This document shows positions 11,361-24,266 of a DNA stretch of 64,000 nt, piece after piece (within the stretch, counting starts at the first letter, position 1; each line of letters opens with the position of its first letter). Position numbers and translations under genes: made by a program. The notes beneath the pieces were generated by a model. It was given only the letters and a program-made list of their open reading frames with translations, had not been told where the DNA came from and did not search any database. The stretch is from NCBI GenBank assembly GCA_037176705.1, contig CM073890.1:101980591-102044590 (forward strand), written 5' to 3'. Source of the stretch: Molossus alvarezi. Taxonomy: Eukaryota; Chordata; Mammalia; Chiroptera; Molossidae.

Positions 11361-12950
11361 ACAAAATATTTTTTATGGTCCATGGGCTTCATCCGTTGCA
11401 ACCATTATGGACACATTTCAACCCGTGAAAATCAAGAAAAAAGAAAGAGTTTGAATCTTTCCTTATATATTTTACTAATTGCAAAAGTTTTGCCTGCTTA
11501 TATCCCATTGTCCAGAACTTTGTTTCAAAACTATACCTATCTGAACACCAGACTCAGAAGGGTTATTTTTTATTTTGATTGTCTATTTGCATAGAATAGT
11601 TTCTGTAATAACTTCCTTCCTTCCTTCCTCCTTTCCTTTATAATGAAATGCTACGTTAAGTGCTGGTTAGTCATCTGAGCAATATGGATGATTCAATCAT
11701 GACTCTAAAGGGTAGATGGAAAATGAGCAGGGTACATTCTTAAACCATGGCTGAGTCCTCTTATTTTCCCACAGGAAAACATAACAATGTTCTATTCAGC
11801 TAAGAATTTCCTGATGTTGAGGGTTATTTATTTTTTTGCTTGTTTTGAAAATAAATTGGTTTGCTGGGTACAGATTATTTTTTCAAATTGTGTTAATGAG
11901 TTATATTCAATACACTGTACTGATTATGTGCTATGTATCAGGTGCTCTGCTAGGCACTACAATGCGTGGAAAGGTTTGCAGGACTGACATTAGAACACAG
12001 TTCTCTTGGAACTCTTGCATTTGCCATCATCAAAGAGGAAACAATATTTTTCAAAGGATATGTATTGCTGAACATGCTTACATCTATGCCTAAGCTATGC
12101 TCTGTCCCACATGGGGCAACAATTCTACTTAAAGAGATATAGAAACATTTTAAGAGTTAAATAACAAAGATGGTATACACAATGGTTCAGTTAGTGGCAC
12201 AGAATCACTGAACCTCATGTCATGATTAGGCACTTGTGAGGATCTGTATTTGCATACCTGTCATGCCACAATAATACTATGCCAACATGTCCAGGTCTCC
12301 GTGTGATAAAGCATGGAATGTCCATTCTCATTTGAAATTAAAATTAAGTATATGGCAGCTGCTCTGACTGATCTGAGATTTACAATTTGAACAAAATATT
12401 TTCAAATGCATTCACATTTTCTGCCACTATTGTCTAACAGGTACCATTCAGTCAACATCATTCATCCAGTCTGTCATGGCACACGTACTGGATCAATCGC
12501 CAGTTATATTCATTATCTCCTCTGTACCAATTTCTCAGAATCCTAGATAACGTTTTTTCAAACATTGTTTTCATTGCATTTTGGATCCACCTGGTCGTTG
12601 ATTTTGGTTTGATCTCATGGAATCGTGCTTTCATTGCTATATTTTTACCCTTCTGTCCATGAGCACACTCTCGCTAGGCGTTGTCCTTGACAGAATGGGG
12701 CGTGGCTGCAGATGCCCACGCGGCCGTTAGTTCCGGGGGTTTGTGGGAAAAGGGATTTGCAGCTCTCCACGTGGGAGCTCAGGCTCTGTTTTCTAGAGAC
12801 TAAGAGAAGCATGATTTTCTGACACTATATGCTCCTTTTAGCATGCAAGGTCTCAAGTATTAACGGTTTTCCTGACAATTTTCTTTAAATACACCAGATA
12901 GGGAAAAAACACTGAATAGCACATTATAGAGTACTCTGTGCTTTACACAT
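11361..12950. other. Unassigned DNA with a local CpG cluster
   Basis: No gene seen. A patch around 11915-11965 (GTGCTATGTATCAGGTGCTC..TAGGCACTAC) resembles an old interspersed repeat. A short CpG-rich segment lies at about 12668-12775 (for example CCCACGCGGCCGTTAGTTCC), unlike its AT-rich surroundings. Confidence 0.5.
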
Positions 12951-13446
12951 TGTGGCACGCTGGATAATACACCCCAAAAGGTATCCACATGCTAATACAT
13001 AAAACCTGTGAATGTTACCTTTTATGAACAACAGTAACAAAAGCGAAGTCAAAATCAAGTTAAGGATTTTGAGATAGGAGGATTATTCTGAATTATGGGC
13101 CCTAACTGTCATCACCAGCATCTTTACAAAAGACACGTTTGCCACAGACTACAGGAGAATAATGCCCTGTGAAGCAAGCAGAGGGGAGCAGCGTCAGAGA
13201 GAGAAGAAGCTTTGCCACTGTCTTGGAAGGTGGAGGAACGGTCCATGAGTCCAGGAACGCAACTCCGGAAGCTGGGGAAAAGGTAAGGAAACAATTCTCT
13301 GCTAGTGTCTCCAGAGGGTATTTTGGTTTCAGGCTAGTGAAACTAATTTTGGAGTTCTAACTTCCAAGACTGTCAGAGAACACGTTTTTATTGTATTAAG
13401 CCATGAAGTTTGTGATCATTTGTTATAATGGCCATAAGAAATGGTA
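12951..13446 (+). repeat. MaLR-type LTR (MLT1-like)
   Basis: Starts TGTGGCACGCTGGATAATAC, contains AACCTGTGAATGTTACCTT, AAGGATTTTGAGATAGGAGG and GAGTCCAGGAACGC, and ends with TTTTTATTGTATTAAGCCAT..TTTGTTATAATGG. This order is that of mammalian MLT1-like LTRs. It is a solo LTR relic; the 63-codon frame at 13169-13360 inside it is not a gene. Confidence 0.7.
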
Positions 13447-15524
13447 TAAAAACTGTATGCTGTCTCATAATTGACCGCTGTGACCTTGCCCTTGTGGGTC
13501 ATGGTATACTTAGAAAATACATTTTTATTGGAGTTTCAAGTAAAATCAGTTTGAATTTGTTGCCTTAGCTTTTCAGATGATACTCATCTAAAACTTTGAT
13601 AAAGAATTCTCATATATTCTCCAGATATCTATCCAGTATATGAAGTAATTCTACATTGAAACTATAACTAAAATAATCATGATTGCACAGAGACAATATA
13701 TCTGTGAGTCTGGCACAAACAAACTAGGGGCTATTCCTCTTCATCTCATCTCATTGATTCTTGTATGTGATTTTCATCTAGATCTTCCTAGTTTTAGAAA
13801 TTCCATGAATGTGTGTTTGGCTGAAGCACTAGAGTAAGTCTAGATTCATTTGAAATTTAAAAAATTCTTGGGCTTACATTTTCTTGAGAATTCCTAATTC
13901 ATAAAAAAAATTAGATAACACAGGAGCAAAATTCAGTTGTTTGTTTCTCATTTTAAAATGATTTTCTTATTTTATTTTTCCACTAGAGCTGTGTAGCAAA
14001 TTTTAGATAATCAAGCAGGTGACAAATGGATTTAAAATAGAATATTAAGATAAATAGAACTGAAATAAACAGAAAAATTAAATGCCTTTTTAAAAGTTAA
14101 TTTGTTACACATGTCACTTTCAGTATGCAATAGAGTAACTAAAACACTAATTGATTATAAATCAATTAGTGATTGACTTGACTGCTTTTTTGAGTTCCAA
14201 AATAGATTATGGTAACCACTATTAAAAATCTTTTCCATTTAATATTTTATGATGACAGAAATCCTTTACTGGCCCATTTGAGAATCCATTTAGTTTTTCT
14301 TAATTTTACCATTAAATGCCTACTTAGCACAACAAAGGAATATCTAATAATTGTGTTACGATAGTGAAATATGAGCGTTTTTTAACTTTTAAAGACTGAA
14401 GTGATTAAAAACTATATTTTTAGCTAAAAGTACTTTAGACAAAAAAAAAAATGACCAATAGATGCCACAGTCTTTATTAATATTGGTTTTTGTCTTAATT
14501 CCCTAATACACTTCCTCACATATCTACACCATATTTTTCTTCTCAATGTTCCACTTTCACTTTGTATTCTCAAAAGATTAATCTATCAGGTCCCTTTAGG
14601 AAACCATTCAGCTCAAAAGTTTTCCATCTCTACCCTGAATTTCCTACTGAACCTTCCTTTACATACTAGCTTGCTTGTGATCTCTCACGGAAAGATGTGG
14701 GTTTCTTGTCTCATTCATTCACGTCTCAAGGAACACAGTCCATTCTCCATCTTTATCCAACTTCTATGTTTTAATTATTTTTGTTAGTGCTTTTCCTTTG
14801 TTTCTAAATATGTTACAGTTTGCCCTATCCTAAAGTTATTATTTTCCTTTAGTTCTGACCAACTCTTTTAACAGAACTCTCTCTCTTTCTTTTCTCTTTC
14901 GGAAGTGTAGACTACCTTGTCACTTTCCCTGGCTCATCATCCTCTCACTAACCAAGTCCTTGAAATCTGGTTTATGTTTGGGTCATTTCTCGTTTGTACA
15001 GCCACTTCTCATTCCTTCACTGACTATTCTCCCTGAATTGTCTTAGAATTCTTCTCTGTTGCATGCAAAACTTTACTCTGAGATCAAATTAAATAATATG
15101 TGAGGTTAAATAAGGTAATATATGCGACCAGAATTGTAGCTATAAACTACAAGATAACTATAAAAGCAATACATTATTGTAGCGTATTATATTTATAACA
15201 ATTATTGTTAACAATATTATTATTATTTCCAATCTCAGTTTAAATCTCTTCTCTAGTAAATGAATTATAAATGTCTATTTTAATTTTTGTGCTAGGATTT
15301 AGTCTCATATATTATTTTCCTTTTCAGATGTATTTCCACTTGGATAGTATACATTTTGATATTTCAAACATAACATGTAAAACTTTTACTCATCATTTTC
15401 ATTTCTAAGGGAAAAATTATGAAACAGCATTTGCTTTCTCTGACTTTTCCACTTCTACCAACAGAAATCCCCCCAGACACAAAACAAAATGTTGGTGTTT
15501 TTCTTGAACTTAAAAGTAAGATCT
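13447..15524. other. Unassigned AT-rich DNA
   Basis: No gene or confident repeat. It contains the near-perfect hairpin at 14145-14171, annotated separately, and an A11 run near 14441. Confidence 0.55.
14145..14171. other. Perfect 12-bp inverted repeat (3-nt loop)
   Basis: CACTAATTGATT at 14145-14156, loop ATA, then its exact reverse complement AATCAATTAGTG at 14160-14171. The left arm with its loop includes TAATTGATTA, a paired-homeodomain-type palindromic TAAT site. Regulatory function is only a possibility; in AT-rich DNA such a hairpin can be neutral. Confidence 0.9.
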
Positions 15525-15725
15525 CTGGACCTATAATGCAGGAGTTTGAATCCTAACTTTGTTAATTATTTTTTTGTGACCTTGAAATATTTATTTGTCT
15601 TTTTCCTTAGTGCCTGCATCTCAAAAGTTGGATTAATAATAAAAACTTATCACACATGGTTGTTCTGTGAATTAAATGTATTAAACTATCTAAAATGTAG
15701 GAAAGTGTATAGCACACAATATACA
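15525..15725 (-). repeat. MIR-like relic
   Basis: Segments such as GAGTTTGAATCCTAACTTTG, GTGACCTTGAAATA, CATCTCAAAAGTTGGATTAA and GTGTATAGCACACAATA follow the order of MIR read in reverse. It is strongly diverged. Confidence 0.55.
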
Positions 15726-16109
15726 TTAGATACAAATTCATTATCAGCACTCTCTTTCTCCCCTCAGTTAATCAGTCACAATCCTGATAATTTTCACTAG
15801 TAGGTTTTATGCTCTTACAAAAATAAAACTGAATTTAATTTCAGAAAATCTGGACCTGGTCCCAATTCCAAAACTCTGGATTTGGTGGGAAATCATTTAA
15901 TGTTAAAGAAAGTTACTTTTATTATGTATAAAAGGGCACACACAAATAAGTGCTGTTCTCATTCCTCTGTTTTAAGTTTCAAATAATATATTTTATATTA
16001 AAATGTATGGGCATTTTAGTATTATATTTCACACTTATCTTCTTTTTTTTTATTAATATTGTTCTTAACTTAACTTTTTTTTAACACATAGCTACCTAGT
16101 GATTTAGGG

Positions 16110-16330
16110 GAAGAGACTATGGAATAATCTTGGGGCTTTAGCTACGTCATTCAAGATTAAGCCACTGCAGGTGAATTTTTTCATTTACCTGAGCTCCAAT
16201 TTCCCTTCTATAAAATGCTGCCAGCAATGATATCTTTCTTGTAAGGCTTTCAGAAGGATTAATGAGTTAGTCAAACACTTACAACTGTGTCAGGTATATA
16301 GTAATTGTGCTTGTGATTCTTATTATTATT
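16110..16330 (-). repeat. MIR-like relic
   Basis: GAGCTCCAATTTCCCTTCTA, TAAAATGCTGCCAGCAATG, AGAAGGATTAATGAGTTAG and TCAGGTATATAGTAATTGTG match the MIR core and 3' part in reverse orientation. It is an ancient immobile copy. Confidence 0.7.
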
Positions 16331-18309
16331 ATAAACACTCCCATGTTTCTTCTTCTGATCTCTTTTCAGTATATGCTAAATAGAGGTTTGTTAAATCAAA
16401 GCGTGCCAGACAGAAATCAAAACAGATCTGGATAAAATTTCTACTTATTTGTTTTTCTTCTTTAACCAGTTTGTTAGAATCACCTGTATAATTTGATCTT
16501 ATGTTTTAATACATACAGTATTTTCACAATCTTTTCCAATAAGATCAGGGTTTATTTAAAAAAATAAAACAAATGCATGTATTTAATTTTTAGAGTCATT
16601 TTCATATTGATGACTGTCTCAACATTGTCAATGTTTGTAAGAGTCTCTTTTTTAAAAGGGTACATAAAACTTGGAAATAATGTAGAAAAATCTCATATAA
16701 TAATTATTTTGTACATAAATGACAAGTCAAATGCATCAACCTAACTGAAATTATTATAATGTGATTTCAAAACAACCAAGTAATTTATTATTTTAGCAGT
16801 ATTTTTTCTGTGTTAGTAAGAATATTACACAAGTTATTGATAGTTCAATATGCTAAAATATGTGACATGTTTGATATAAAAGATAAAAAATGTCACATTT
16901 AAATTGAAAAATTATTTTAATAAATTGTTTAATTTTTAATTGCTACTTAAACTTGCCTCTAAATCATGCTGGGTTTTTAATTTTTATTTTACAAGTTTAT
17001 TAAGTGTAGTATATTATCAAAATTATTTCTCATTTATAATGTACAGTCAGAATAAAAAGATTTATTTGTTTATGTCATTCTGCATCATTCTTATACAGAG
17101 TAATGGAATAATTAATCTAATTTTTTAATAATTTTGCTTAGTATAAAAAATTCTGGTTTTATACTTATTAAATAAAAAAGTATGCTATTAGAACTATTAG
17201 CAAATATTTTCTCAACCTAGACTAATTAAAATAATGTACATAGAATACTTTTTCCTTTTACCCCCAAAATTTCTCTTCCACACCCAAGAATTTGAAAGAA
17301 ATTTTGTTACTGCCATATTATTTAGTACTAACTTTCAATAAGAAAATTTTTATTAATGAAACATCTGATTTAACAGACCTTTAGTATTTTGTCTTTTGCA
17401 AATCTAAATTATATTGTTTTACCAATTTAGTCCATGGAAACTCATGAGTATATGTATATGCAAATAAAAGTATACGGATCCATGTAGTTTAATAAACCAG
17501 TGACTGCTTAGAAAATTATTAAGTACTTTGGAGGTATATGTGATATTGATAATGATTATTTGATCATCCCAGATTTTTTAAAATGTTAAGGTTATTATTA
17601 ATATTTTTAATAGCTTTTTCTTAACCAATATTCCCAGCATGGCAGAAACTATTATTTTATTTTTTTTCAACATTAAAAATAAAGTAATGATGTGTTCTCA
17701 ATGAAAGGCGCAATGTTTCGTGGAGAAACGGCTGATTCCATGTTTTGGGACAGGCAAAGCAGAAGATAAGTATGCGATGTTTTGTTCCAGAAAGCAAGAA
17801 AATGTTCAAAATCTGATGTGAATACGTGAAAAGGGCAAGAATCCAGTTAAAATGTGTTTCCATGTGCCAAATATAGGACAGATTGTGTATCTAAAAATAC
17901 ACAGAAAGAAAGTTAAAAATGATTGATGGTAATGGATTTTAAACATTTGAATAGCAAAAGTTTCCAAGGATCCATAATGATGTTTTAACAAAGAAGGGAG
18001 GAGGTTAAAGGAAGCTCTTCTTTATGGAACAATGGAAAGTTAACAGGCAGAGGAAGAATGAGATATTCGAAAAGGCCACACTACCTTGCCACCCTTGAGG
18101 CAATAGTCATCAATGAAGCAAAATGGGTAAAACGCCCTTGGAGAACAGGATATTTATAAGATACTCACAGCATCTCAAAGTACCATCTTACAAATTACTT
18201 CCTGATTGCAAAGGTAAAAAAAAAAAAGATTCATTTACAACGGAATAACCTTGTAGACAGCACCTTATGTCTCATGTATAACTATATATATACATATATA
18301 TTTGTATAC
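16331..18309. other. Unassigned AT-rich DNA
   Basis: Very AT-rich and without a gene or a confident repeat. An A12 run sits near 18217-18228 and a short TATATATATACATATATA tract near 18283-18301. Confidence 0.55.
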
Positions 18310-18812
18310 TGTTGATGCTCTGGCATCTTTGGCCTGGCACTGACCAGGGAGGGACTGCCCATCCCAGGTTTAGCTATTTCTTAGAAATAGTAAATGACTT
18401 ACCAGGAGTGTACCATTCACGTGCAAACCGGTCCAGAGCCCACACTCCACTCCCCCATCTGCTCTATCTGGCTCTTACCCTCCTAATATTCTGTTGCCAT
18501 CACCACCCCAGGGCAAGGTACCACACAACTTGGGACCATGCTACACCCCTCAGCCACAGAGAGTATCCTCACTAGCCAGTCTAAGCCTGCTTACCTTACC
18601 TTACCCATTCCTCTTCCAGGAAACGACCTTGCCAGGTTGTGTCCATTCCTTCTGCCTCCTTGCTGATCCTCCTGCTTTCCCAGGTGACATGGTGCGCCTC
18701 CTCATCTTGGGGTCTGTGGAAACAAACTAAGTTTTCAGCGGTAATTCTGTCCTGCTCTGTTGGTCTCACCACACCTGAACAACAGTAACACTGACATTTT
18801 ACAGCAGTTGGT
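18310..18812 (+). repeat. Candidate solo LTR (ERVL-like)
   Basis: A GC-richer 0.5-kb block begins TGTTGATGCTCTGGCATCTT and contains GGCTCTTACCCTCC and CAGGTGACATGGTGCGCCTC. It then has GTGGAAACAAACTAAGTTTT (a decayed AATAAA-like site) followed by GTCTCACCACACCTGAACAA. This layout, a long block ending soon after a poly(A)-like site and with no adjacent genes, fits an old LTR. Frames of 87 and 78 codons inside it are by-products of its composition. A clear target duplication was not found. Confidence 0.5.
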
Positions 18813-19944
18813 ACATTGAACGGGGTGGCTTGGCCTCAGACTAGAATGGCATGCCACCAGACTGCTCTTGGCTCAAACCGAGACTTAGACATAGATGGCT
18901 GTTAGAACTAGATTTGTCTTTTGATTGGGTTGTGATTTTACATTTTGGGCAAGAACTAGAATGGATCATTCTTAGATCATGGATAGAGTTTAGCATAGCG
19001 CAAAGCATGTGCTACTACAGGAAAGTCATTTATAAATTTCAAAGTACCCCATGCTATAAATTACTGCTACATCAAATGAAAAAAAATAGGTGATAGACAA
19101 AACACAGTCAATATAGAACTATGATAAACTAAGTATACTTATGATTATGAAGTCCTTAAACATCACCGTTTGATGTACGCATGCTTCAGATACCAATTAT
19201 ATCACAGCTAGCGGGTCAGTATGGTTATTTTCTCCATCTGACAGAAGAAAACACCTGAGACCTAGGGTTGCTAAGTAGCCTTTCAAGATAGTACAATATG
19301 TACAATTTGGTTTGGTTTCAGTATTCATTCTCTTAACGATTATGCCATACTGCCTGCCTGCCGAAACCCAAACCTGTGTGCCGTGGTTACCAATAATAAG
19401 GAGGTGCCCGTTATCTTCTGGGAAATGTTAACTGCAAACAATGAACCCTGCAGGGTATGTGCTAGATAAATGACTGACAGCAGCCGTGGTCAGGATGCAG
19501 GCGAGCCAGAGAGCACCCTGGGCTGGCCAGCACGGGAGACGGATACGCTCTGGATAAGAAGTCGTTTTCATAAAGTGAAGGTGAGAGCAAAGCGTACCCC
19601 AGAAACAAAGATGACAAAGTAGAAATATAAAAGTAGTGTTTAGGGGCAAACAGGGTAGAGATCATGACTTTCATGTCTAGGAATTACGGGAGATGGGTTT
19701 GGAAATGTAGTTGAGGAGCCGATTGCTGACAGTGTGAGGGTACAAATTTGGATATGATATTGTAGAAAAGGCAAGAATTGTTGAAAGACTAATAGTAAGC
19801 AGGGAGTATTTAGGGAATTAATCCGATAGTTGTTTTTTTAATTTTATTTGTAAGTGCCTTTTGTGTAGGTGTACAGGGAGGGTCTAGGGCCTGAAAATCA
19901 TCAAAGTAGTGGTTATACCAATATAACCATGGTGGTAGAAGTGA
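18813..19944. other. Unassigned DNA
   Basis: No gene or confident repeat seen. Confidence 0.5.
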
Positions 19945-19948
19945 ATAT

Positions 19949-19983
<35 letters not shown>

Positions 19984-20310
19984 TTTTTCCTTTTCATTGA
20001 ACTTGTCGGGGTGACACTGGTTAACAAAATTATACAGTTTCGGGTGCACAGTTCTACCAATTCTACAACACATCATCTGTATCCTGTGTTATATGCTCAC
20101 CATCCCAAGTCAAGTCTCTGTCCATGACCATTCATCCCCCCAAACCCTCCTTCAATGCCCAACCCCTGGCCCTCGCCCTGGCAAACACTACACTGTTGTC
20201 TGTATCCATGAGCTTTTTTTCTCTTGCTCTCTTTTTTTTTGCTCTATCCCTTCACCACCTCCCCACCCATCCGCCTGAGCTACCAAATTTACTAGATGCC
20301 ATGTGGCTAC
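19945..20310 (-). repeat. L1 3'UTR relic with (TTTA)n end
   Basis: A (TTTA)n tract (about 19947-19986; the reverse of an A-rich tail) is followed by CATTGAACTTGTCGGGGTGA, TTAACAAAATTATACAGTTT and CCAAGTCAAGTCTCTGTCCA, an older mammalian L1 3'UTR in minus orientation. It is 5'-truncated and has no ORF2. Confidence 0.7.
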
Positions 20311-20544
20311 TCCTCTAGTTGCCCTTAAGGTGTCTCCTGTCCAGAGACCCAAATGGACAACACGGAGTTTGCCTCCTTTTCTTTACCCTTGTTCTTATAA
20401 TACCTCTGGGGTCAAGAAGACCCCCCTTTTCTTCCTATATAGATCTCTATAAGCCTGGATTACGATGGAGGTAAAAGAAGATAAGCAATCCACTCTGAAT
20501 AGTCTGATCTGCAAAGCTAGAGTAGTGCAGAAAAATCCTATTTT

Positions 20545-20600
20545 TTAAAAATTAATTTATTTTTGTAACAGATGTTTCTCCTTTTCCCCCACAGACCGGA
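20545..20600 (-). repeat. L1 3' tip fragment
   Basis: AAAAATTAATTTATTTTTGT and CAGATGTTTCTCCTTTTCCC match the very 3' end of the L1 family seen at 46535-46580 and 32918-33000, reversed. Only about 55 bases are recognisable. Confidence 0.6.
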
Positions 20601-22934
20601 TGTTTTACAAAGTGTATCAATAGTTCACCAGGAGCTCTTAAAAATTGTGTCAGAGGAAAGTGAGTTTTTAAAAATAGCTTCTGGGATGAACTAAATGGAA
20701 GAATATAGGACCAGTGAAAGAAACAGGATTCTCTATCCCTGCTGCAGAAAGCAGGCTGATGTCACAGTGCAAATTATGTTTAAGCTAAAGGAAGAAATAA
20801 CTGCAGGTTATAAGAAGAACAAGACCAAGGAGGAGATGCGCATGTTCATCCCCGGAGCTTCTGGAAAATCTTTTTCTTTCTTTTTTTCCTTTTGTCCTTT
20901 CCTCCCTCCTTTTTCTTCCTTCATTTCCATGTTTTCTCTCTTCATTGCTTCCTCACTAATTTAAATGTATTCATTTCAAAACATAAGCACGCATTCTGTA
21001 AATGTGTTTGATTTCTTTTTGGGTCAGTAACAATCTTACGAGTTCGTTTAACACTGGATAAGATATTGGAGTTTCCGATCATGAAGTTGGCTTGTTCAAC
21101 TTAATGAAACACCATTTCATTTACATAGATGATGAAGATATCAGCTTTATTATTAAGATAAATTTGAAATAAATATATGTTTTATTTGGTGCAATAAATA
21201 AGCCTATATAATCAAAACTGTCTATGGTCTAAAGTTTATTACAATCATATATCAAAAACTAAAGCGTGTGTGTGGGGGGGTTCGATGTGGGTATGTGTGT
21301 TTGGTGAGTGTGCAGGGACCCAAAACCAATTACTGTGTTATGAGTCAATTCTTCCTAACTGCTGATGTTTGAGTTTGATGGCAATTTGAACTTATTTCTG
21401 CCATTTGGAATAAAGTTATCAATTTTAACTAGTATTTTCTTGTTAAACCTGTCCCTCTCCCCCCAATTCTTCACTAATGTATGAACCATTAATAATGTGT
21501 TTTCATTCCATTTTGCAGGAGTGTTTGATGTTTTTTCCCCTGTGCTTCTTGAGATTTAATCACTAACATTGTGAATAACATATGTTTCTCCTTGTCTTTC
21601 TCCAGGGTAAATGTTCAAATGTGTGTTGTAGTGCATATAAACTTTTCTCATTGTTGCCAAACACATTATAGAAATTAGAATTGTGTTTAGTTCTTATTCC
21701 AGTGAATTGAATTAGCTTATCAGCTGAAAGGTTACTTATTCATTTGTTTTGTGAAGGAAAGCTGAAGGGCTCAGGCGACTGCAGACTGAAGGTGAGTTTG
21801 AGAAGGACATAGGATGTAAACTTTGCAAGATTACAGAAAAGATGTCATGCTTTTAAATGTGGATGGATATTTTTTTGGTGTGATAAATATTGGTATCTTT
21901 TTTTTTTTGCCTCTCCACAGTTCACTCTCTATCACTCCAAAGCATTTGGGCTATTCTATGTTCACCATACCTGGGAACTGATATTTTCAACATTAAGTAG
22001 ATAAAGGCCACAAATAACCTTCCAGAATCTTCCATCCCCAGGGTCACAAAGAAGCCAGAGAAGTTGCTCATGGCTTTATAATTTGTGTGAAAATAGCAGC
22101 AAGAATAACAGAGTCAGAATTAAGTCAGCAGATACAAAAGGGGAATGTTTCAATGAAAACTTGCAAGGATGGACCTGTAACTAAAGACCAGATAGGACGA
22201 AGACAACCTCAAAATCCCTGTATCAAGATATTACTTCAAGGCAAAGTGATCCCAACAGCATATCAGCACTGTGTAAGAACCCCAGGGTGAGTGCGTAAGA
22301 GTCTTCAACCCCAGTGTGATGGGCACTCAAAGTAGAAATCAGGTTGAATCATTGGAAAAAACCATGTTATTTCTTTTGCACCCCTGAGTTTGGGTTGATA
22401 TTCATATCCACAAATTTCAAAAGAAAAACATCAATAAGCCATAGGACTGTATACATATTTTAACCTTTTTTCTACTTTGACATGTTGAGTTACTACTTTT
22501 GAAAAGATATTAACCTGGCATTATTGAATAGCATCTGTGGTTTTTACCCAATGACATAACTTCTTTTTTTTTCATTTAGTCACTATGTCTTAAATTAAGT
22601 GTTTGGCTTCACTTGAGATGTAAATTGTTTAATTAGTAATATTTACTATGGAAATTGTATTCTCTGGTGTGGTCAGACTGACTCATAGTTCAATCCTTGT
22701 TTCACTTTCCAACTGTTGTGTGATTTTATTAATCTACTTCTTCCACCCAGGTACCTTGTCTCAAATGTGAGAATAAATACATCACTTCACAACATTAAAA
22801 AAAATAACTGTAAAATAAATAATAATGACAGTAGTAATATTAAAAATAATAGTATAGCAAAAATAGCAATAGTATCAAAAGGGAAACAAAACAGCCTTGA
22901 GCTATTTTATCATGAATTGTGTTCAGAATCTCCT
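20601..22934. other. Unassigned DNA
   Basis: No gene seen. A pyrimidine-rich tract (TTTCTTTTTTTCCTTTTGTC-like) lies at about 20870-20950, which explains the open frame there. The 67-codon frame at 22087-22290 shows no recognisable domain. Confidence 0.5.
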
Positions 22935-23095
22935 AGATTTTACTCACTTAATATTCACAGCAACTCTTGAGGGAGATAATTTATTATACTAACATGTAAT
23001 TTTATTCCATTACATAGATGAGAAAACTTAGGTTCGAAGGTTAAGCCACTTGCTCCTGCTATGCAGATGATGCACGTCGGCCCTGATTTCCATGC
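22935..23095 (+). repeat. MIR-like relic
   Basis: TACTCACTTAATATTCACAG, TTACATAGATGAGAAAACTT and GGTTAAGCCACTTGCTCCTG form the MIR core in forward order. It is ancient and immobile. Confidence 0.75.
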
Positions 23096-23183
23096 GTAGC
23101 CTCCTCTCCCAGGGACCACACATGGCCTCAAGGGGAAAGAAAGCTAGTCAGGCTGCAAATACTAGCTCTTTCCCTGACCTCTA

Positions 23184-23359
23184 CAGTGGCTCTCAGACTC
23201 TGGAACATCAACAATGTCGAAAGAACTGCCTGAGACATGGGTTGCTGGGTCCTCTCCCAGAGTTTCTGATTTAGCGCAACTGGAGGTGGCCCAAGAAGTT
23301 GCTTCTAACAGATTCCCAATGACAATGCTGTTGCAGGCATCACACTTTAGGCGCCGCTG
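23184..23359 (+). mobile_element. MER5A-like hAT-Charlie MITE
   Basis: Starts CAGTGGCTCTCAGACTCTGG, has CCCAGAGTTTCTGATTTAG and TTCCCAATGACAATGCTG in the middle, and ends CACTTTAGGCGCCGCTG, the ends and interior of the short mammalian hAT element MER5A. It is non-autonomous; no convincing 8-bp duplication remains. Confidence 0.75.
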
Positions 23360-24253
23360 TTCTGGGTCAGATATGTGAAGAAAGCTTATGAAGGTCCATA
23401 AAGTGGCCGTACTGATGCAAGTGGAAGAGCTATTTATACTTCGATAAAGGCAAATTATAAAAATTGAGGATATCATTGACAAAATATCTCCTCGAGTCTG
23501 AAATTTCATCTTCAGAAAGTCATTACTTTCCACTATTTTGTTTTTTATTGTCTCTTGTTAAATTAGTATTTCAGAAGGCATAGTATGTGTTCATTCAGTT
23601 ATGATCATTTCAATGGACACAAATGTAATGCACTGATGAATAATACATGGTCCATGGCTTTAAGGACCTTAATATCCACAGAATGAAACTAAACCTATAA
23701 ACAGATAATACAACAATGTTTATAGATCTTATGCAAAGAGACAAAAAGTTCATTCATGGCATGAAAGCAGAGTGTAACAATTATACTTCAGTTGGAGTAT
23801 GCAGGGGGGAATTGAAAAGGAGAAAAGGAGAAAAGTTGGAGAGAGTAAAGGAGTTAATGTTTCAGCTCAGTGTTGAAATCCAAGTAGGTTTCCATACATC
23901 AGGTAGAGCACAGGACTCGGGTTGGGAAGGTGTGGGACAGAGGGAAAGTCCTACAGTAGGTGACTGAAGAGAAAGACACCCGCCAGATTAACTATACTCC
24001 TGTTAATCCGACTGAAGCATTTGGACCTTAGGTTGAACACAGCAGTGAATGTCTAAATGTTTTTTGATCACATGTAAAATATTATCAGCTCTGTGACTTT
24101 AGCCTGATGACAGGGTTTACTGATCAGGTGGCCAATCAAATTTAGTAAAGTTAAATTTATTAATGAAATAATCTCAAGAAAATATGAATTCCTCAATTAA
24201 AGAGGTGGTAATGTATGTATTCAGAGAGAATGCATTTAAAGGATAGATAAAAA
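23360..24253. other. Unassigned DNA
   Basis: No gene or confident repeat seen. An 83-codon frame at 23716-23967 has no recognisable domain. Confidence 0.5.
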
Positions 24254-24266
24254 GTGAGATTAACAG

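Noticed and set aside
20093..20318. Overlapping frames of 61 and 64 codons
   Set aside because: They are antisense to an L1 3'UTR relic and its pyrimidine-rich stretch.
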